A program made the position numbers and the translations under genes. The notes under the pieces are model-generated. The model was not told where the DNA came from and searched no databases. It saw nothing but the letters and a program-made list of their open reading frames with translations. 64,000 bases of DNA from Chitinophagaceae bacterium (GTDB lineage: Bacteria > Bacteroidota > Bacteroidia > Chitinophagales > Chitinophagaceae). The DNA is taken from the NCBI GenBank assembly GCA_019638615.1, contig JAHBTL010000021.1:51664-115663 (forward strand). Reading direction: 5' to 3'. This document shows, piece after piece, positions 1-8,757 of the stretch (the stretch's first letter is position 1; each line of letters opens with the position of its first letter).

Positions 1-21
1 CTGGTAAAAAACAGGTCATGA
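1..21 (+). CDS. 3' end of an upstream gene, probably the ABC transporter ATPase (partial)
   Basis: Frame 1 reads six codons and then stops with TGA at 19-21. This overlaps the ATG of the next gene as ATGA, the usual arrangement for translationally coupled subunits. The two following genes are permeases without an ATPase, so the missing ATP-binding subunit is the obvious candidate for this tail. Too little sequence is present to identify it directly. Confidence 0.35.
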   Translation: MVKNRS

Positions 22-1424
22 TACGAATCATTGCAATAAAAGAAATAAAAAGTCTACTGCGGGAAAAAAGATGCTGGGTTGTTGCTATTGTGTTGCTGCT
101 GCTGTTTGCAACAGCACTCGTTACTTCGGCTGTTAATCAAAAGCAGTTGAACAAAGCAAGAGCGGAAGCGCAGCAACTAAGCCGTATCGAATGGCTGGGA
201 CAATCTCCTAAAAACCCTCACAGCGCTGCGCATTTTGGCAATTTTGCTTTCCGGTTGAAAACGCCGTTGAGCTTGTTTGATAAAGGACTGGACACCTATA
301 CAGGTTCACAGGTTTTTTTAGAACCGCACAAGCAGGATGATTTCAAATTCAGCGAGGCCGAAGACGCTGATGCGCTGGTGCGTTTCGGTGAGCTTACACC
401 TGCCTTTATACTGCAAACCATCCTGCCCCTGCTGATCATTTTTCTCAGCTTCGCTGCCGTAAGTAAGGAGCGCGAAGATAATACGCTCAGGCTACTGGTT
501 GGCAACGGCACGCCGATGCCGAAAATTGTAGCAGGTAAAGTATTGGGTAACTGGGCATTAATTTCCGGGCTGATCATACTGTTTAGCTTGATGGCAGTGC
601 TTTTTATACCTGCCAAAAGCAATGGCGATACCATAAACCGGTTTGCATGCATATTGCTGAGTTATATTGTATATGCCGGTATCGTCACTACTATCAGTGT
701 GGTTGTATCTGCCTACAGTAAAACCAGCAGGGCGTCCCTGATGAAGCTGTTAAGCCTTTGGATGCTGGCAGTGATCATTGTTCCGAAGGTAAGCAGCAAT
801 ATTGGCGGCACACTCCATGCAACGCCTTCCCAGTTTGAATATGCCAATCTTGTACAGCATGATGTGGAAAACGGGTTAGACGGCCACGACCCTTCAGATA
901 AAAGGAGGGAAGATCTTTTACGGGTTACTTTGAAAAAATTTAATGTAGATACCATTACAAAGCTGCCTGTAAATTTTGATGCCATTGCCATGATGGAGAG
1001 TGAAAAGTATACCACCGAAGTATACCGGAAACGGATAGCCGAAGTAAGGAACATCTTCACAAAACAAAACAATATCAGTCTCCTCGCTTCTTTTATTAAT
1101 CCCTACCAGGCAGTACAATATTGCAGCATGGCGCTCAGCGGTACAGACTATGCGCATTTCATCCACTTCCAGGATAAGGCAGAAGATTACCGCCTGTATT
1201 TTGTAAATACCATGAACGATTTTATGGCAAAGCATACCAAAAGCGGCGACTGGAGAACAAAATTTGGTACTGAAACCTATAAAATGGTGGAACCCTTTGA
1301 ATATACTGCGCCCTCGCTGATCTGGAGTATCCGCCATCAGCCGGTGGCTTTTATTTCCCTGTTTGTATGGCTGGTGTTAAGCCTGCTATTCATCCAATCA
1401 ATCAAAAGAATAAATATCGCGTAA
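18..1424 (+). CDS. ABC-2 type permease, DUF3526 family (subunit 1)
   Basis: This is a 468-residue inner-membrane permease of the ABC-2 kind. A transmembrane segment lies at about residues 18-40, followed by a large extracytoplasmic domain, a cluster of four or five segments at about 130-260 and a last one at about 445-465. The N-terminal loop has the family pattern NPHSAAHFG, then PLSLFDKG and YTG. The motif SKEREDNTLRLLV after the second segment is typical of ABC-2 permeases. It overlaps the next gene by one base (TAATG) and the preceding frame by ATGA, so it sits inside an operon. The transported substrate is unknown; DUF3526 permeases are often near TonB-dependent receptors or copper and export systems. 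Confidence 0.85.
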   Translation: MIRIIAIKEIKSLLREKRCWVVAIVLLLLFATALVTSAVNQKQLNKARAEAQQLSRIEWLGQSPKNPHSAAHFGNFAFRLKTPLSLFDKGLDTYTGSQVFLEPHKQDDFKFSEAEDADALVRFGELTPAFILQTILPLLIIFLSFAAVSKEREDNTLRLLVGNGTPMPKIVAGKVLGNWALISGLIILFSLMAVLFIPAKSNGDTINRFACILLSYIVYAGIVTTISVVVSAYSKTSRASLMKLLSLWMLAVIIVPKVSSNIGGTLHATPSQFEYANLVQHDVENGLDGHDPSDKRREDLLRVTLKKFNVDTITKLPVNFDAIAMMESEKYTTEVYRKRIAEVRNIFTKQNNISLLASFINPYQAVQYCSMALSGTDYAHFIHFQDKAEDYRLYFVNTMNDFMAKHTKSGDWRTKFGTETYKMVEPFEYTAPSLIWSIRHQPVAFISLFVWLVLSLLFIQSIKRINIA

Positions 1425-2836
1425 TGAGTACGATCAAAACGATTATTATATATGAGTGGCTGCAGTTGAAGCGAAGCAGGACATTGTGGCTGTTGACATT
1501 GATCTTTTCTGTTATCAGCATATATGCTGCCTGGTATGGCAGAAGCGAGGTAAAGGAGCAGCAACGCAAGATTGCCCTGTTGCAGGATTCCGTTGCTGTT
1601 AAAATGAATGTACTAAGCAGGGAGCTGCTGCAGCACGATTCAACGGCATGGGAATATGATCCGTTATACAAAACGGTTTTTTACAACCGGCCTGATGGTA
1701 TAGCGGCACTGGCCTTCGGCCAGAGAGACCTGCATAAATTCGCGATCGAGATTTCGGAAGGCACCTATTATTATAATAAGTACGCCACCGGTTACAGCAA
1801 TAAAACTTTATCCGGGGAGATCACTAACCCGCAAAAACAACTGGCAGGGCATCTTGATCTCAGCTTTGTGATCGTTTTTTTGCTTCCCCTTTACTTTATA
1901 CTGCTCTCCTATAATATTTTGAGCGCGGAAAAAGAAGAAGGTACTTTACCATTGCTTGCCGTGCAGGCTGTTTCGACCAGGAAAATATTTTTTGCAAAGC
2001 TTTTTGTACGCTGGCTGATCACTACGATGCTGGCGATATTGCTGTTGTTAACTGCAGCCCTTATAACCGGAGCTGTGACCGATGCAAGAATATTTTTATT
2101 CATCGCTGCTACAATGCTTTACAGTGTGGTATGGGCAGGCGTTGTATCATTGGTGGTGTCTTTTAAAAAAGCATCCGGGTTTAATGCCTTATTTCTTATC
2201 AGTACCTGGCTTGTTTTTGGTATGCTGCTGCCTGCTGCCTTTAATGCTTTCCTTACCGCAAAATACCCGGCAATCAATAAGATAGCTTTGGCGTCTGCGG
2301 TGCAAAAAGCGAATGTAGAGGTATTTGGTATTCCCCGCATTGCCGTGGCAGACAGCTTTTATGCGATGCACCCGCAATACAACAACCTTCCCGGTGATAC
2401 GCTTCCCGGCGGTTGGTACAACCCCAGGTGGATACGCGCTACACATGCAGTGCTCGATAATAAAGTGCAACGGGTGGAAACGCCTTATCTCCGGGTGCTG
2501 GAAGATCGTATTCGTACTGCCGGTAAATTCAACTACTGTTCGCCGGCGCTGCTTATGCAATCCATCCTTACCGGTGCCGCTGCAAGTGACCATAAACAGA
2601 TCTATGCTTTTGATACAGCATCCTGGCATTATTTTAAAACCTGGAACAGTTACTTAGACGACAGGATATTTTTTAAAAACAACCGGTTTACCAAAGCAGA
2701 TTTTGACAACCTTCCTGTGTATACATTTAAACCTGTGGTTGATTACAGGCAGGTTGTTTTTTCACTACTGGTATTGCTGGCAACAGGATTGGTCTTGCTG
2801 GCAGTGTCATTGCTGAGATTGTCGGCTCCTTTTTAA
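1424..2836 (+). CDS. ABC-2 type permease, DUF3526 family (subunit 2)
   Basis: This 470-residue permease is a distant paralogue of the preceding gene and probably its heterodimer partner. It has an N-terminal transmembrane segment at about residues 20-40, a periplasmic domain, segments from about 145 to 275 with the motif SAEKEEGTLPLL, and a C-terminal segment at about 445-465. I chose the ATG at 1424 because it overlaps the upstream stop codon (TAATG) and gives a protein starting MSTIKTIIIYEW, matching the start of its partner. A longer frame opens at 1367 but lies inside the upstream gene. No ATPase follows, so the ATP-binding subunit is expected before the window. Confidence 0.85.
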   Translation: MSTIKTIIIYEWLQLKRSRTLWLLTLIFSVISIYAAWYGRSEVKEQQRKIALLQDSVAVKMNVLSRELLQHDSTAWEYDPLYKTVFYNRPDGIAALAFGQRDLHKFAIEISEGTYYYNKYATGYSNKTLSGEITNPQKQLAGHLDLSFVIVFLLPLYFILLSYNILSAEKEEGTLPLLAVQAVSTRKIFFAKLFVRWLITTMLAILLLLTAALITGAVTDARIFLFIAATMLYSVVWAGVVSLVVSFKKASGFNALFLISTWLVFGMLLPAAFNAFLTAKYPAINKIALASAVQKANVEVFGIPRIAVADSFYAMHPQYNNLPGDTLPGGWYNPRWIRATHAVLDNKVQRVETPYLRVLEDRIRTAGKFNYCSPALLMQSILTGAAASDHKQIYAFDTASWHYFKTWNSYLDDRIFFKNNRFTKADFDNLPVYTFKPVVDYRQVVFSLLVLLATGLVLLAVSLLRLSAPF

Positions 2837-2924
2837 ATAGATAAAAGCGTTTTGTATTCAGAAACAGAAAACTATGCGAACGGTTTCTTATCAGCCATTA
2901 TAAACCAATAGCATCTTTGTTTAT

Positions 2925-4094
2925 ATGGAAAAAAATGTTTGGATAGCTTTAGTCGCTATGGCTATTATAGCTTGTACGAGTATCTCAGGTCCAAAAGAGA
3001 ACGGCTCTTCTGACCGTAAAAAAATAAGTGATGCTGAAATCGCATGGATCCGAAGCAAAATAGAGCATACGTTGCGAAGCTGCAATATCCCGTCATTAGC
3101 AATCGGCATTGTTGGTAATAATGAGCTTGCATGGGCGGAAGGCTTTGGGCATCTGACCCGGGAAAGCCCTGTTAAAATGAATGCCAATGCCTTATTCCAG
3201 ATTGCATCTGACACGAAAAAAATTACAGCCATCATTGTTAACAACCTGGTGGCAGAAGGGAAGCTGGAGCTGGAGGAACCTGTAATAACTTACTTAAGGG
3301 ATGTGGTTTCAGCGAATAATGCAAATAAGCTAAGCGGCATTACGCTCAGACTTTTATTACTTCACAAATCGGGCATTCCCTATCGGGCGCCTGGTCAAAA
3401 AGGAATAGATGGAGAACCGATGCTGGTGGAATATACAGAGCAGGATATTATTAATGACCTGAACCCTGTACAACTGGAAACTTTGCCAGGCATTAGATTC
3501 AATTATTCAAATTTTGGCTACGCGGTGATCGGCTATATTTGCGAAAAAGCAAGCGGGCAGAGTTATGCCGCATTGGTAAAAAAGTATATTGCTGATAAAT
3601 ATGGAATGAAGAATACATCTGTAGTTTTGGATAGCAAACAGCTACAATTAATTGCGTGGCCATACAGGAAAGATAACAGGAATATAAAATCACTGCCCTG
3701 GAATATGGGAAAATTGACACCCGCCGGTGGCGTTTACTCGAATATAAAAGATATTTCAACCTTATTGATTGCGCAAATGCGGGCATACCGGGAATTCAAT
3801 AAAAGTGTCAACGAAAACAGCCCACTCATCCTGACGGAGAAATCAGAAACTGCCGGTGCGCATTATGGATTCGGGCTGGCAAAATTTGTTGATACATTGG
3901 GGGTCCGTTACGGGCATGGTGGAAATTTAGACGGTTATGCAAGCGAGTATGTTTTTATGCCGAAAGAAGGGCTGGGCATAATCATGCTTACCTCAAGCGG
4001 AGGAGAATGGTTTGATGAATTAGGAAAAGAAATAAGAGCATATTTAATTATGAACGGGCGCTTTCAAAACGCTTCTGGGCGTAGTCCCAATTAA
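2925..4094 (+). CDS. Serine hydrolase lipoprotein, beta-lactamase/class C-like family
   Basis: The 389-residue protein begins with a lipoprotein signal (IIAC, Cys17), so it should be anchored in the envelope. The penicillin-binding fold is shown by SDTK (Ser95-Lys98), YSN (Tyr194-Asn196) and HGG at 331-333, which replaces the KTG box. These are the three active-site motifs of the class C beta-lactamase, esterase and D-aminopeptidase family. The substrate could be a peptide, ester or peptidoglycan fragment and cannot be read from the sequence. Its last 47 bases overlap the end of the convergent superoxide dismutase gene, and both frames are intact there. Confidence 0.85.
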   Translation: MEKNVWIALVAMAIIACTSISGPKENGSSDRKKISDAEIAWIRSKIEHTLRSCNIPSLAIGIVGNNELAWAEGFGHLTRESPVKMNANALFQIASDTKKITAIIVNNLVAEGKLELEEPVITYLRDVVSANNANKLSGITLRLLLLHKSGIPYRAPGQKGIDGEPMLVEYTEQDIINDLNPVQLETLPGIRFNYSNFGYAVIGYICEKASGQSYAALVKKYIADKYGMKNTSVVLDSKQLQLIAWPYRKDNRNIKSLPWNMGKLTPAGGVYSNIKDISTLLIAQMRAYREFNKSVNENSPLILTEKSETAGAHYGFGLAKFVDTLGVRYGHGGNLDGYASEYVFMPKEGLGIIMLTSSGGEWFDELGKEIRAYLIMNGRFQNASGRSPN

Positions 4095-4809
4095 CAATGC
4101 TCCACCAGCCATTAATATAATCTGCTCTTTTATTTTGATACTTCAGGTAGTAAGCATGTTCCCATACATCCAGTCCCAATACCGGAGCACCCTTGTATTC
4201 ACTGATATCCATCAACGGGTTATCCTGGTTAGGTGTAGAACCGATCACTAATTTATTGTTACTTTTACTATATACCAGCCAGGCCCACCCGCTTCCGAAC
4301 CTTGTAGTTGCTGCATTGGCAAACGCTTTCTGAAAGGCTTCAAAAGAATTAAAATCCCGGATGATTGCCGCTTCTAACGTTCCTTTCGGATGATTGCCGG
4401 CCTGCGCCGGCCGCAATAATTGCCAGAACAGCTCATGGTTATAATGGCCTCCGGTATTGTTGCGCATTTTCACGCTGTACTTAGAAATACCGGATAAGAT
4501 ATCTTCAACACTGGTGTTTTGGGTTGCCACATTTTCATTCCTGGCTGCTTCTGCCATATTTTTTGCATAAGCCGATGCATGTTTGGAATAATGTATTTCC
4601 ATTGTTGTTGCATCAATAACCGGCTCAAGGGCATTGTATGCATAAGGCATCGGAGACTGCTGCCAACCTGTTACAGGATTCCCTGCACTTATATAACCTG
4701 ATTTTTGCGCAACGGCAGCTACTGCCATGTTCGTAAAACCCATTGCCAGTGCAGCTTTTCCGGCATTTTTCAGGAAAGTTCTTCTGCCGTTAAAAAAGTC
4801 CTTTTTCAT
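4048..4809 (-). CDS. Exported Fe/Mn superoxide dismutase
   Basis: The protein converts superoxide to hydrogen peroxide and oxygen. All four metal ligands are visible: His73 in IHYSKH, His125 in HYNHELFW, and Asp214 and His218 in DVWEHAYY. GSGWAWLV and the C-terminal NGWWSIVNW are family hallmarks. Unlike the usual cytosolic enzyme of about 200 residues, this 253-residue version has a 40-50 residue N-terminal extension with GRRTFLKNAG followed by a hydrophobic stretch, which looks like a Tat export signal. The start was therefore placed at the ATG at 4809 instead of the in-frame ATG at 4863. Iron or manganese preference cannot be decided. The 3' end overlaps the convergent hydrolase gene by 47 bases. 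Confidence 0.93.
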   Translation of the reverse strand: MKKDFFNGRRTFLKNAGKAALAMGFTNMAVAAVAQKSGYISAGNPVTGWQQSPMPYAYNALEPVIDATTMEIHYSKHASAYAKNMAEAARNENVATQNTSVEDILSGISKYSVKMRNNTGGHYNHELFWQLLRPAQAGNHPKGTLEAAIIRDFNSFEAFQKAFANAATTRFGSGWAWLVYSKSNNKLVIGSTPNQDNPLMDISEYKGAPVLGLDVWEHAYYLKYQNKRADYINGWWSIVNWDYAQKRFESARS

Positions 4810-4956
4810 ATCTTTTGTATTTTTTATTAATTGTTTTGGGTGCTGCATTATTTGCAACATCATTGTGGTTGTGCTGCTTCAGGATCGCATGACCCGGATT
4901 ATGCGCTTGTAAAAATACACCAATTATCGCAACCATGTTGCAATAATTGAAAAAAG

Positions 4957-5259
4957 GGGCGCATTTCAAATTTTCGCGCTACTCAAATTTTGTCGGTGAG
5001 ACACCATAGCCGTCAACTTAGGAAATCTGGCGCTTAAATACCCCGAATGGGGTTTAATTTGAATAGCCATCGGTGTAACCGGTGGTATATTTGCGACAAT
5101 TTTACATTGAACCCCGTAGGGGTTCAACAAAACTTCGGCATTGTTGTCCCCCAACAAAGTTGGGGGCTATTCAAATTCAAGCCCTTCGGGCTTAAGTTGA
5201 CGGCTATGGTGTCTCACCGACCGAAAAATTTGCATAGTGCGAAAATTTGAAATGCGCCC
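4957..5259. repeat. Nested inverted-repeat element, about 300 bp, without a transposase
   Basis: The two ends are perfect 21-bp inverted repeats (4957-4977 and 5239-5259) beginning GGGCGCATTTCAAATT. A second perfect 29-bp inverted pair lies inside them (4992-5020 and 5193-5221). The core carries a row of small hairpins: CCCCGAATGGGG at 5041-5052, TGAACCCC/GGGGTTCA at 5108-5126, CCCCCAAC/GTTGGGGG at 5148-5166 and AAGCCC/GGGCTT at 5179-5193. A further pair, AATTTGAATAGCC and its complement, brackets the middle. There is no open frame of a transposase. It looks like a non-autonomous mobile or REP/MITE-like element. No clear target-site duplication is seen. Confidence 0.75.
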
Positions 5260-5319
5260 GATCTGTTGTACTTCCCTTCTTAAAATTAACTAACTTTAGA
5301 AGATGAATTGATATGTGTT

Positions 5320-5422
5320 GGGTGCATTCCAAATTGTTGCACCGCTTTTCCCTCGCCGCTCGTGGAGAGGGAATAAAAAGGGTGAGGGCAATTAATATGC
5401 AGCGACAATTTGGAATGTACCC
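5320..5422. repeat. Second small inverted-repeat element, about 100 bp, with related termini
   Basis: The ends (5320-5340 and 5402-5422) are inverted repeats matching at 19 of 21 positions and start GGGTGCATTCCAAATT. They fit one consensus, GGGYGCATTYCAAATT, with the 300-bp element 60 bp to the left. The inside has a short GGAGAGGG and GGGTGAGGG stretch. There is no coding capacity. It sits directly before the cytochrome gene and could affect its promoter. Confidence 0.65.
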
Positions 5423-5473
5423 TATGCGTCCAGAATACCCGTTATCACTTATTTGTTTAACCAGAGTAGAAAG

Positions 5474-8400
5474 ATGATCACACGACGAACGAGGCTTGTA
5501 TTGTTTTCTTTTTTTTTATTACTGGCAGTATTGTTTGCCGGTATATACGGGTTCTCTAAAAAAATCACGTTTCCCGCAGACGTGCAGCAGGCAATGAGCG
5601 GTCTTCCGGACCGGCTTGATTATAATGTTCATGTAAAAAAAATTTTATCCGATAAATGTTTCAGCTGTCACGGGCCTGACAGCAAGAAGCAGAAAGCTGA
5701 TCTGAGGCTTGATGTTTCCGAAACGGCGTATAATAAAGTGACCGAAAGCGGTCTTAAAGCAATCAAGCCCGGCAATGTAGCGCAAAGTGAAGTGGTTCAC
5801 CGTATTGTAAGCAGCGATCCTGAATACAGGATGCCTACGCCGGATTCGCATTTGATGCTTACTGCTGCTGAAAAGGCTGTTATCATAAAGTGGATTGAAC
5901 AGGGAGCGGTATATAAGCCGCATTGGGCCTTTACGGCTCCGGGAAAAAGCAATCCACCTAAAGTACATGATACGAAATGGGTCAGGAATGATATAGACCG
6001 TTTCGTATTGCAAAAGCTGGAGAATGAAGGATTGAATCCGTCACCTGAAGCTGATAAAGAAACATTGATACGAAGGGTAAGCTTTGATCTTACGGGATTG
6101 CCCCCTTCTATAGCAGAAGCAGATGCATTTTTAAGCGATCATAGTGAAAATGCCTACGAGAAAATGGTTGATCGTTTCCTGCAATCTCCGCGTTACGGAG
6201 AGCGGATGGCTGCTTACTGGCTGGACGTGGCCCGTTTTGCAGACAGCCACGGGTATCTCGATGACAAACACCGCGATGCCTCTCCCTGGCGCGATTGGGT
6301 GATTGACGCTTACAATAAAAACCTGCCATACGACCAGTTTATTACCTGGCAACTGGCAGGCGACCTTTTACCCAATGCCACCAAAGAACAAATACTGGCT
6401 ACGGGGTTTAACCGCAATCAGAAACAAAATACCGAAGCGGGCATTATACCCGAAGAATTCCGGGTGGAATACAATGTGGACAGAACCAATACACTCGGCA
6501 CAGCGATGCTGGGGCTTACACTGGGTTGCGCCAAATGCCACGATCATAAATATGACCCTGTAAGTCAAAAGGACTACTATTCTTTATATGCTTTCTTCAA
6601 CAGAACCTTTGAGCTGGGAAGCTCTAACTATGGCAATTATCACAACATGGTGCCTGGCCCCACCCTGTTACTTACAGACGCTGCAGACGACCATAAAATA
6701 GACAGCCTTCATACTGTCATTAAATATCTTGAGCAAAAAAATCAGCCCGTAAAATCTCAAAGCCCGGAAAAAAGCCTGTCGCAAAAGATTGTAGCCCACC
6801 TGTCGTTCGATCAAACAGAAACATTAAAAATTTCTGCCGGGAAAACGGCGACCGCTTTCCGTAATTCAGTTCAGCCTGCTTTTCCTGCGGCTGCCAGCAG
6901 GCAGAAATCAGGAAAAGGCATTGCCGGCAATGCACTGCTGCTGGATGAAGAAACGTTTGTAAACTTTCAGCCTTACGGTTTGGGGTATTTTGAAAGATAT
7001 GAACCGTTCGCGGTTAGTATATGGGTTAAAGTCCCTCAAAAATACGAGGAGTCTGCCATTCTCCACCACAGCGATTCGCGGCGGTATGGATTCCAGGGAT
7101 ATGATTTAATGTTGTTCAATAACAAAGTAGGGTTCCGGCTGATGCATGCCTATCCGCACGACGCTCTCAGTATTATTGCTGACCAGGAAATGGATGCGGG
7201 TCAATGGTATCATATCACTGCAAGTTACGATGGCAGCAGCCGTGCCGCCGGTATGCGCATTTACATTAATGGCAAAGTGGTTCCTGTAACTGTAGAGTAT
7301 GATCACCTGAAAAAAAATATCCGTTCTTTTCCCGATATACACAAAGCCTCGCCCCTCGCCGGGCTTGCTTTTGGCGCCAGGGTGCTGGAGAAAACAATGA
7401 AGGGCGCGGCACTGGATGAGTTTTGTTTGTTCAATAATACGCTGGATGAATCAGAAGCGGAATGGCTCTATAAGAGCAGGAGTATTGCCTTACAGCGCGA
7501 TCCTTCCACGCCGTTGCATGTAAAGCCGGATAGCTTAATGAACGCCAGAATGCAACTGGCTGCTGCATACGATTCGGTTAAAGAAGCAATGGTGATGGGT
7601 GATTTGCCCCAGCCGCTTACCACACATGTGCTTCTTCGTGGCGTATATGATAATTATGGAGAAGAAGTACGACCCGGAACCCCTGCTTCGGTGCTTCCTT
7701 TTCCCGACAGCCTTCCTGAAAACAGGCTGGGACTGGCAAAATGGTTATTTCTTCCCGCGCATCCGCTTACTGCCCGGGTAGCGGTAAATCATGTGTGGGA
7801 AATGTATTTTGGAAGAGGACTGGTAAAAACTTCCGACGATTTTGGTAACCAGGGTGAAATGCCTTCACACCCCGAACTGCTGGATTACCTGTCGGTACTG
7901 TTCCGCGAAAGCGGCTGGAACCTTAAGCAACTGCAGAAAATGATCCTGATGAGCGCGACCTACCGGCAGCAATCGGTCATTACTCCCGAGCTGCATGAAC
8001 GTGATCCGGAAAATATATTGCTTGCCAGGAGCTCACGGTACCGGATGCCCGCAGAAATGATCCGCGACCAGGCGCTGGCGATCAGCGGGTTGCTGTCGCC
8101 CAAAATTGGTGGTCCCAGTGTATATCCTTACCAGCCTCCCGGCCTGTGGGAAGCGTTGAGTGATAAATCGTGGCGCTATGTGTACAAATTGTCGGAAGGG
8201 GAGGATCTTTTTCGCAGGAGTATTTATACCATCGTGAAACGCTCAAGTCCTCCGCCTTATATGTTGATATTTGACGCGCCCGACCGGAATTTTTGTACGG
8301 TAAAAAGGCCTGTTTCCAGCTCGCCCCTGCAGGCGCTCGCATTAATGAATGATCCGACATTCATTGAAGCCTCGAAATTTATTGCGACACGTGCAATAAA

Positions 8401-8677
8401 GGAGGGCGGCAATAGTGTGGACGATAAGCTGTCTTTGGCTTTCAGGCTGGTAACGGGAAGATTGCCTGGTAAAGCTGAATCGGCGCTGTTGATGGAAATG
8501 TACCGGGCTGAAAGTGATATTTTTAAAAAGCATCCTGATAAAGCGAAAAAAATATTAGCAGTAGGGAACGCAAACATGGAGCAACCTGCTTCATTGGAGG
8601 GATTGATGGAAGCGGCTGCTTATACCAACGTAACGATGGCGTTGTTAAATACGGATGAGTTTATTACGCGGAAATAA
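5474..8677 (+). CDS. Planctomycete-type cytochrome c / DUF1549-LamG-DUF1553 protein
   Basis: This 1067-residue exported protein has a single N-terminal membrane or signal segment (about 5-27). A PSCyt1-type cytochrome c domain follows with a CFSCH heme site at 62-66. Next comes a DUF1549 (PSCyt2) domain with a second CAKCH site at 352-356 in GCAKCHDHKYDP. A LamG/concanavalin-like domain is inserted at about 440-610, and DUF1553 (PSD1) occupies about 720-1050. The family is abundant in Planctomycetes and Verrucomicrobia and is thought to act on polysaccharides, but no reaction is established. The ATG at 5474 was preferred to an upstream in-frame TTG at 5453. Two downstream genes form a cassette with it. 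A run of nine T lies in the signal region. Confidence 0.87.
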   Translation: MITRRTRLVLFSFFLLLAVLFAGIYGFSKKITFPADVQQAMSGLPDRLDYNVHVKKILSDKCFSCHGPDSKKQKADLRLDVSETAYNKVTESGLKAIKPGNVAQSEVVHRIVSSDPEYRMPTPDSHLMLTAAEKAVIIKWIEQGAVYKPHWAFTAPGKSNPPKVHDTKWVRNDIDRFVLQKLENEGLNPSPEADKETLIRRVSFDLTGLPPSIAEADAFLSDHSENAYEKMVDRFLQSPRYGERMAAYWLDVARFADSHGYLDDKHRDASPWRDWVIDAYNKNLPYDQFITWQLAGDLLPNATKEQILATGFNRNQKQNTEAGIIPEEFRVEYNVDRTNTLGTAMLGLTLGCAKCHDHKYDPVSQKDYYSLYAFFNRTFELGSSNYGNYHNMVPGPTLLLTDAADDHKIDSLHTVIKYLEQKNQPVKSQSPEKSLSQKIVAHLSFDQTETLKISAGKTATAFRNSVQPAFPAAASRQKSGKGIAGNALLLDEETFVNFQPYGLGYFERYEPFAVSIWVKVPQKYEESAILHHSDSRRYGFQGYDLMLFNNKVGFRLMHAYPHDALSIIADQEMDAGQWYHITASYDGSSRAAGMRIYINGKVVPVTVEYDHLKKNIRSFPDIHKASPLAGLAFGARVLEKTMKGAALDEFCLFNNTLDESEAEWLYKSRSIALQRDPSTPLHVKPDSLMNARMQLAAAYDSVKEAMVMGDLPQPLTTHVLLRGVYDNYGEEVRPGTPASVLPFPDSLPENRLGLAKWLFLPAHPLTARVAVNHVWEMYFGRGLVKTSDDFGNQGEMPSHPELLDYLSVLFRESGWNLKQLQKMILMSATYRQQSVITPELHERDPENILLARSSRYRMPAEMIRDQALAISGLLSPKIGGPSVYPYQPPGLWEALSDKSWRYVYKLSEGEDLFRRSIYTIVKRSSPPPYMLIFDAPDRNFCTVKRPVSSSPLQALALMNDPTFIEASKFIATRAIKEGGNSVDDKLSLAFRLVTGRLPGKAESALLMEMYRAESDIFKKHPDKAKKILAVGNANMEQPASLEGLMEAAAYTNVTMALLNTDEFITRK

Positions 8678-8757
8678 ATAATATAGCCGCTGATGCGCAG
8701 ATGGAAACTGCGGGTTGGCAACAGATAATCAACAAAAATGTTATTAATCCACTTCAT

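Noticed and set aside
4966-5250. Two short reading frames on opposite strands
   Set aside because: They lie entirely inside the inverted-repeat element and mirror each other; their openness follows from the palindrome.
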